Origin: Larkinella sp051857545
GTDB lineage: Bacteria; Bacteroidota; Bacteroidia; Cytophagales; Spirosomataceae
Assembly: GCF_051857545.1 (NCBI RefSeq)
Contig: NZ_JBPZHB010000003.1
Coordinates: 434,001-498,000 of the forward strand
Direction: 5' to 3'
DNA length: 64,000 bases
A program made the translations under genes and the position numbers. Numbering within the stretch: position 1 is the first letter of the stretch; every line of letters begins with the position of its first letter. Below the pieces are notes generated by a model. The model worked only from the letters and a program-made list of their open reading frames with translations, ran no database searches and was not told where the DNA came from. Positions 60,748 through 64,000 of the stretch are shown in pieces.

Positions 60748-62127
60748 CTAAACGGTGGGTTCCCAGCCCCGCTGGTAGTCGCGTTTCCAGTACTGCTGCG
60801 CCTGGCGGTTATTTTTGATGTGGCCGTTGGTCGGGTCAATTTCCAGCGTTCCGCCCGACCGCAGGGCAATGTTGCCCAACTGACAGAGCAGCGTACTCTG
60901 GTGACCACTCAAAATATCGGCATTCAAAGCCGTTCCTTTTTTGATGCCATCAAAGAAATTCTGGATGTGAATCGCGTCCAGCACCTGCGAGGGGTTCATC
61001 CGATCGCGGGCGTTGATCACCACGTCGTTCTTCACTTCCTTCACCAGCTTGTTTTCCAGATCATAAATCTTGTAGGCATTGCCCCCGTCGATCTGCAACG
61101 AACCGGTATCTCCGTAGAAAATAACGCCGACGCTGCTGCCTTCAATGGTGCGTCCGTTGCAACTCCGGCCTTCCCACGTCATGCCGGTATTGTTGGCAAA
61201 TTCGAGGTTGATCACCTGCGTGTCCGGTGTTTCCCAGTCGTCTTTGTAGCGATACCGCCCGCCCGAGGAAGTTACCCGGTTGGGGTACTCCACGTTCAGC
61301 CCCCAGCGCATCAAATCCAGCATGTGCGTGCCGTTGTTGAGGGCTTCGCCCGTTCCCCAGTGCCAGAACCAGTGCCAGTTATAGTGCAACAGATTGTCTT
61401 TGAACGCCATACGGGGCGCGGGTCCCTGCCACAGATCGTAGTTCAGCCACGACGGAACGGCGGCTTCTTTCCCGACGCCAATGGATGGGCGGTTGTTGGT
61501 ATACCAGCCTTTGGCAAAATACGCCCGGCCGATCACGCCATCCCGAACCGCCTTGACCCCGGCGGCCACGTTGGGCCACGACCGGCGCTGGTTGCCCATC
61601 TGAATCACGTTTTTGTACTTTTTAGCAGCCGCTACCAGAATCTCGCCTTCGTTTGGGTTGTGGCTACACGGTTTTTCCAGATAGACGTGTTTTCCGGCTT
61701 TGGACGCCAGAATGGCGGCTGGCGCGTGCCAGTGATCCGGAGCGGCCACCACCAGCGCATCCAGGTCTTTGTCTTCCAACGCTTTCCGGAAATCAGGAAC
61801 CGCTTTGGGTTTGGATTTCTGAATACCTTCCACGGTGGTGATGCACTTGTCGGCTGCGCGGGTATCGACGTCCGAAACCGACCGGATTTCGCAGTTGGGT
61901 TGCAGTGCAAAATTGCTCGCCAGCGCCAGACCCCGGCTGTTGACGCCCATCATGCCCACCTGAATGCGTTCGTTGGCCCCCAGAATCCGGGCGTAACTTT
62001 TGGGACTAAAACCGGGGAGCATACCGCCCAGCGATAAGGCCGCTGTTCCCGCCAGCGTCTGGCCTAGAAAGGTCCTCCGCGACGGCGAACTGGCTGTGTT
62101 TTCTGTTTTTAGTTTCGATTGGGTCAT
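60748..62127 (-). CDS. Tat-exported Gfo/Idh/MocA family protein
   Basis: This 459-residue protein has a Tat signal (SRRTFLGQTLAGTAALSLGG), an NAD-binding Rossmann part (IQVGMMGVNSRGLALA, VVAAPDHWHAPAAILASKAG, VYLEKPCSHNPNE) and a C-terminal alpha/beta domain (YNWHWFWHWGTGEALNNGTHML). Family members are oxidoreductases or, in GH109, NAD-dependent glycosidases acting on amino sugars. Export plus an amino-sugar operon makes a GH109-like or oligosaccharide-oxidising role plausible. Which of these applies cannot be settled by eye. Confidence 0.8.
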   Translation of the reverse strand: MTQSKLKTENTASSPSRRTFLGQTLAGTAALSLGGMLPGFSPKSYARILGANERIQVGMMGVNSRGLALASNFALQPNCEIRSVSDVDTRAADKCITTVEGIQKSKPKAVPDFRKALEDKDLDALVVAAPDHWHAPAAILASKAGKHVYLEKPCSHNPNEGEILVAAAKKYKNVIQMGNQRRSWPNVAAGVKAVRDGVIGRAYFAKGWYTNNRPSIGVGKEAAVPSWLNYDLWQGPAPRMAFKDNLLHYNWHWFWHWGTGEALNNGTHMLDLMRWGLNVEYPNRVTSSGGRYRYKDDWETPDTQVINLEFANNTGMTWEGRSCNGRTIEGSSVGVIFYGDTGSLQIDGGNAYKIYDLENKLVKEVKNDVVINARDRMNPSQVLDAIHIQNFFDGIKKGTALNADILSGHQSTLLCQLGNIALRSGGTLEIDPTNGHIKNNRQAQQYWKRDYQRGWEPTV

Positions 62128-62169
62128 TGTACGGACTGTTAAATTGATAAAGGGTTGCCTGTGTTGATG

Positions 62170-64000
62170 TTACTGCTTGTCGGATTGTATCAAAAACCGC
62201 GTAAGGTCCGCCCGCATGGGCGCGGTGATCCGGTTAATTTCTGGTGGCGTCTGGAACTGCAAGGCATCGGATTTCTGGTACATACCGTAGACGGTTTTGA
62301 CCCGCTCCAGGGTGGCCTGCACCGCCGACGGATCGGCATGACGGTTCAGGCTGGGCGCGATCACCAGCAGCGGACGCGGGGCAATGCAGGCCATGATTTC
62401 GTCATAATCGACCGGCGTCTGTTGCGGGTTTTCGGCAAATAGACCCAGTCGGGGTAAAAAACCGTGTTGGTAAGCGTCATTTTTCAGGCTTTCATACTGC
62501 TTCGTACTCGTCCGCCAGGGCGAAAACGCAGCCACAACGGCGACCCCGGCGATCCGTTGATTGAGCGCAGCCGCCATCAGGGCGACGCTGCCGCCGATGG
62601 TTTCGCCCAGTACATAAATCTGCCGGTTGTCAAGGCCTTCGTAAGTTTCAAGCGCATCCACGCACGCCCGGACATCGCTCACCATTTTGCCCATTTTGGA
62701 CCAGCCCGGGAAACGATCGTAAAAGTAGGTGCCTTCTTCCAGGCGGTTTCCGAATCCCAGCAGGTCGATGGCCAAAACCGCAAACCCCTGATCCAGAACC
62801 TCCTGAAATAGAACTTCATTACCCCGCCCGCCCTCGGGTTTGTAGCCAACGGCGTAGCCGGTGTTGTAATTGTAAGAATGCAGGTAAATGACAACGGGTC
62901 TCTTTTTGCCTGGCTTCAACGGACCATCCGGCTGGTACAGGGTGCCGCTCAGGTGGTCGCCCATGGCGGTATACGGCCCCAGATGCGTAATTGTCGCGCG
63001 TTTGGGTTTGGGGCGGCCCGTGATGCCGTCGATCCAGTCGACGCGGTCGATGATGGTGGCGGCTACGGGATTGGGTTTCACTCCGGCGGGTTCATCCCCC
63101 AGCAACCAGTTGAGACGTGCCCGGATGGCCTGCTTCTGGCGACCCAGCGCAACGGTATCTTTGGCTTCGTTCAGGCGGATCGCGGGCCAGGAGGGACGTA
63201 CGGTTTTAGTCGTTCGGAGCCAGTTCGGATAGGAAAAATCACAATACCGGACGTTTTCCCACCGGGCGGTTTTTCGTTTAAACTGGTTGTCCAGAAAGTC
63301 CAGGCACCGTTCCACATCCCGGGTCGTCACGGCATGTTCGCCCATGCGGGGAAGCAGGCCAATTTTTTCGGGCGATTTCAGAAAATCATAGACGGTTTTT
63401 ACGGACTGGTAACACTGCTCGTTCGCCCAGGGATTCAACTGCCGTTCCACCGTCGAGTAGGTGAGCAGCAAACTGCGCGGAGCGATCAGGGCCAGAAGCT
63501 GGTTCTGGTCGATGGGCAGGCGGTCTTCCCGCCCGAAGAAAAACCGCAGACGCGGGTGAAACCAGTGGGCCGCGTTGGCGCAAATGTCGTCGATGGTCTG
63601 GTTGCCGTATTGCGGGTCGCTAAACCGCCAGGGCGTAATGCCGCCCGTTCCGCAACTGCTGGAAATGACAGCCGCAAACCGCTCGTCGAACGCAGCCGCC
63701 CACAAGGCCTGCTTGCCATTGCGCGAATGCCCCGTAATGGCGATCTGGGCCGGATTGACTTCGTTTCGCGTAACCAGGTAATCCACTACCCGCGAAGCAC
63801 CCCAGGCCCGGCGCATCAAACCGGTAAAGTCATAGTCGGGGTAAAGAGCCTGATAGGCCTGCGTGTCGTCCTGCGTATCGGCCCCGGCATACACGCAACC
63901 GATGTAGCCGCGCTTGACGGCCAGTTGCGCCCAACCCCGGTGGGTCACGGGCGTCATGTAAACCGGTAAGGACCCTTTTCCCGGCGGAATCATCAGTTCC
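62170..64000 (-). CDS. Two-domain alpha/beta-hydrolase esterase (5' end outside window)
   Basis: The frame stays open to the right edge (codons before the ATG at 63993 are Glu-Leu), so the gene starts outside the window. At least 610 residues are visible. Domain 1 has GHSRNGKQALWAAAFDERFA and an LLALIAPRSLLLTYSTVERQ segment, resembling CE15 glucuronoyl esterases. Domain 2 has a second nucleophile motif (LGETIGGSVALMAAAL) and IMACIAPRPLLVI, resembling acetylxylan-esterase-type hydrolases. It is probably exported and debranches a glycan for the operon. The exact substrates are unknown. Confidence 0.75.
   Translation of the reverse strand, partial: ELMIPPGKGSLPVYMTPVTHRGWAQLAVKRGYIGCVYAGADTQDDTQAYQALYPDYDFTGLMRRAWGASRVVDYLVTRNEVNPAQIAITGHSRNGKQALWAAAFDERFAAVISSSCGTGGITPWRFSDPQYGNQTIDDICANAAHWFHPRLRFFFGREDRLPIDQNQLLALIAPRSLLLTYSTVERQLNPWANEQCYQSVKTVYDFLKSPEKIGLLPRMGEHAVTTRDVERCLDFLDNQFKRKTARWENVRYCDFSYPNWLRTTKTVRPSWPAIRLNEAKDTVALGRQKQAIRARLNWLLGDEPAGVKPNPVAATIIDRVDWIDGITGRPKPKRATITHLGPYTAMGDHLSGTLYQPDGPLKPGKKRPVVIYLHSYNYNTGYAVGYKPEGGRGNEVLFQEVLDQGFAVLAIDLLGFGNRLEEGTYFYDRFPGWSKMGKMVSDVRACVDALETYEGLDNRQIYVLGETIGGSVALMAAALNQRIAGVAVVAAFSPWRTSTKQYESLKNDAYQHGFLPRLGLFAENPQQTPVDYDEIMACIAPRPLLVIAPSLNRHADPSAVQATLERVKTVYGMYQKSDALQFQTPPEINRITAPMRADLTRFLIQSDKQ

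Noticed and set aside
60724..62037. Long plus-strand open frame (437 codons) opposite the Gfo/Idh gene
   Set aside because: Shadow frame produced by GC-rich codon use; the minus strand encodes a clear Tat/Rossmann protein.
62878..63969. Plus-strand open frame (363 codons) opposite the esterase
   Set aside because: Antisense to two alpha/beta-hydrolase motifs; no recognisable domain.

Overview
The window looks like chromosomal DNA of a Bacteroidota bacterium, most likely order Cytophagales, family Spirosomaceae (Spirosoma/Larkinella type). This rests on SusC/CarboxypepD_reg-type TonB receptors, a DUF4249 partner, an exosortase N (XrtN) pair, a CrtD-type carotenoid desaturase, TAnnTTTG-like promoters, scarce Shine-Dalgarno sites and GC-rich coding DNA. 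The assignment is an inference from gene families; no rRNA or marker gene is present.

Region 1 (1-9346) is a polymorphic-toxin locus. The 3' part of one toxin gene, whose 5' end lies left of the window, has a GC-rich Ig-like constant region, a junction motif (SAYDPxW) and an AT-rich toxin tail, followed by an overlapping immunity gene. Two more cassettes follow. Each has a 5'-truncated copy of the constant region, a related second type of toxin tail, and an ATGA-overlapping membrane-anchored immunity gene. Both truncated cassettes are preceded by the same ~60-bp element: a hairpin whose pairing is kept by G-U wobbles, then a boxA-like sequence (GTTCTTTGACATTCTGAAC) as in rRNA antitermination leaders. 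This is the strongest candidate for an undescribed system in the window.

Region 2 (9436-18650) holds two small paralogous lipoproteins, a 1095-residue secreted beta-rich protein of unknown function, and a 1635-residue surface protein with FN3-like, He_PIG/cadherin-like, PKD/Ig-like and CBM-like modules. Its Ig modules resemble those in the toxin constant region. Region 3 (18884-22574) is the XrtN protein-sorting pair: a VIT-domain protein with a PEP-CTERM-like tail, and exosortase N.

Region 4 (22853-39711) is mostly housekeeping and accessory genes: a COG4307-like zinc peptidase, an MsbA-like ABC exporter, a PadR regulator with two membrane proteins, a propeller lipoprotein, a CrtD-like desaturase, a CPA antiporter, an M16 peptidase pair (one active, one inactive with a LolA-like tail), a QorB/NmrA-like oxidoreductase with an AraC regulator, and a secreted transglutaminase-like protein.

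Region 5 (39844-51901) is a predicted copper locus. It contains a TonB receptor, a Cys-rich BNR propeller, three MbnP-like lipoproteins, three MbnH-like di-heme peroxidases, two copies of a small Cys-motif membrane protein, a barrel protein with CxxCxC, and a His/Met-rich lipoprotein. By analogy with characterised MbnP/MbnH pairs, each peroxidase would oxidise Trp of its partner to kynurenine to build a copper site.

Region 6 (52161-56007) is an outer-membrane porin-like protein, a TonB receptor and a DUF4249 lipoprotein. Region 7 (56093-64000, minus strand) is an amino-sugar catabolic operon read right to left: two-domain esterase (partial), Tat-exported Gfo/Idh/MocA protein, sugar MFS transporter, NagA, NagB-like deaminase, then a LacI regulator.
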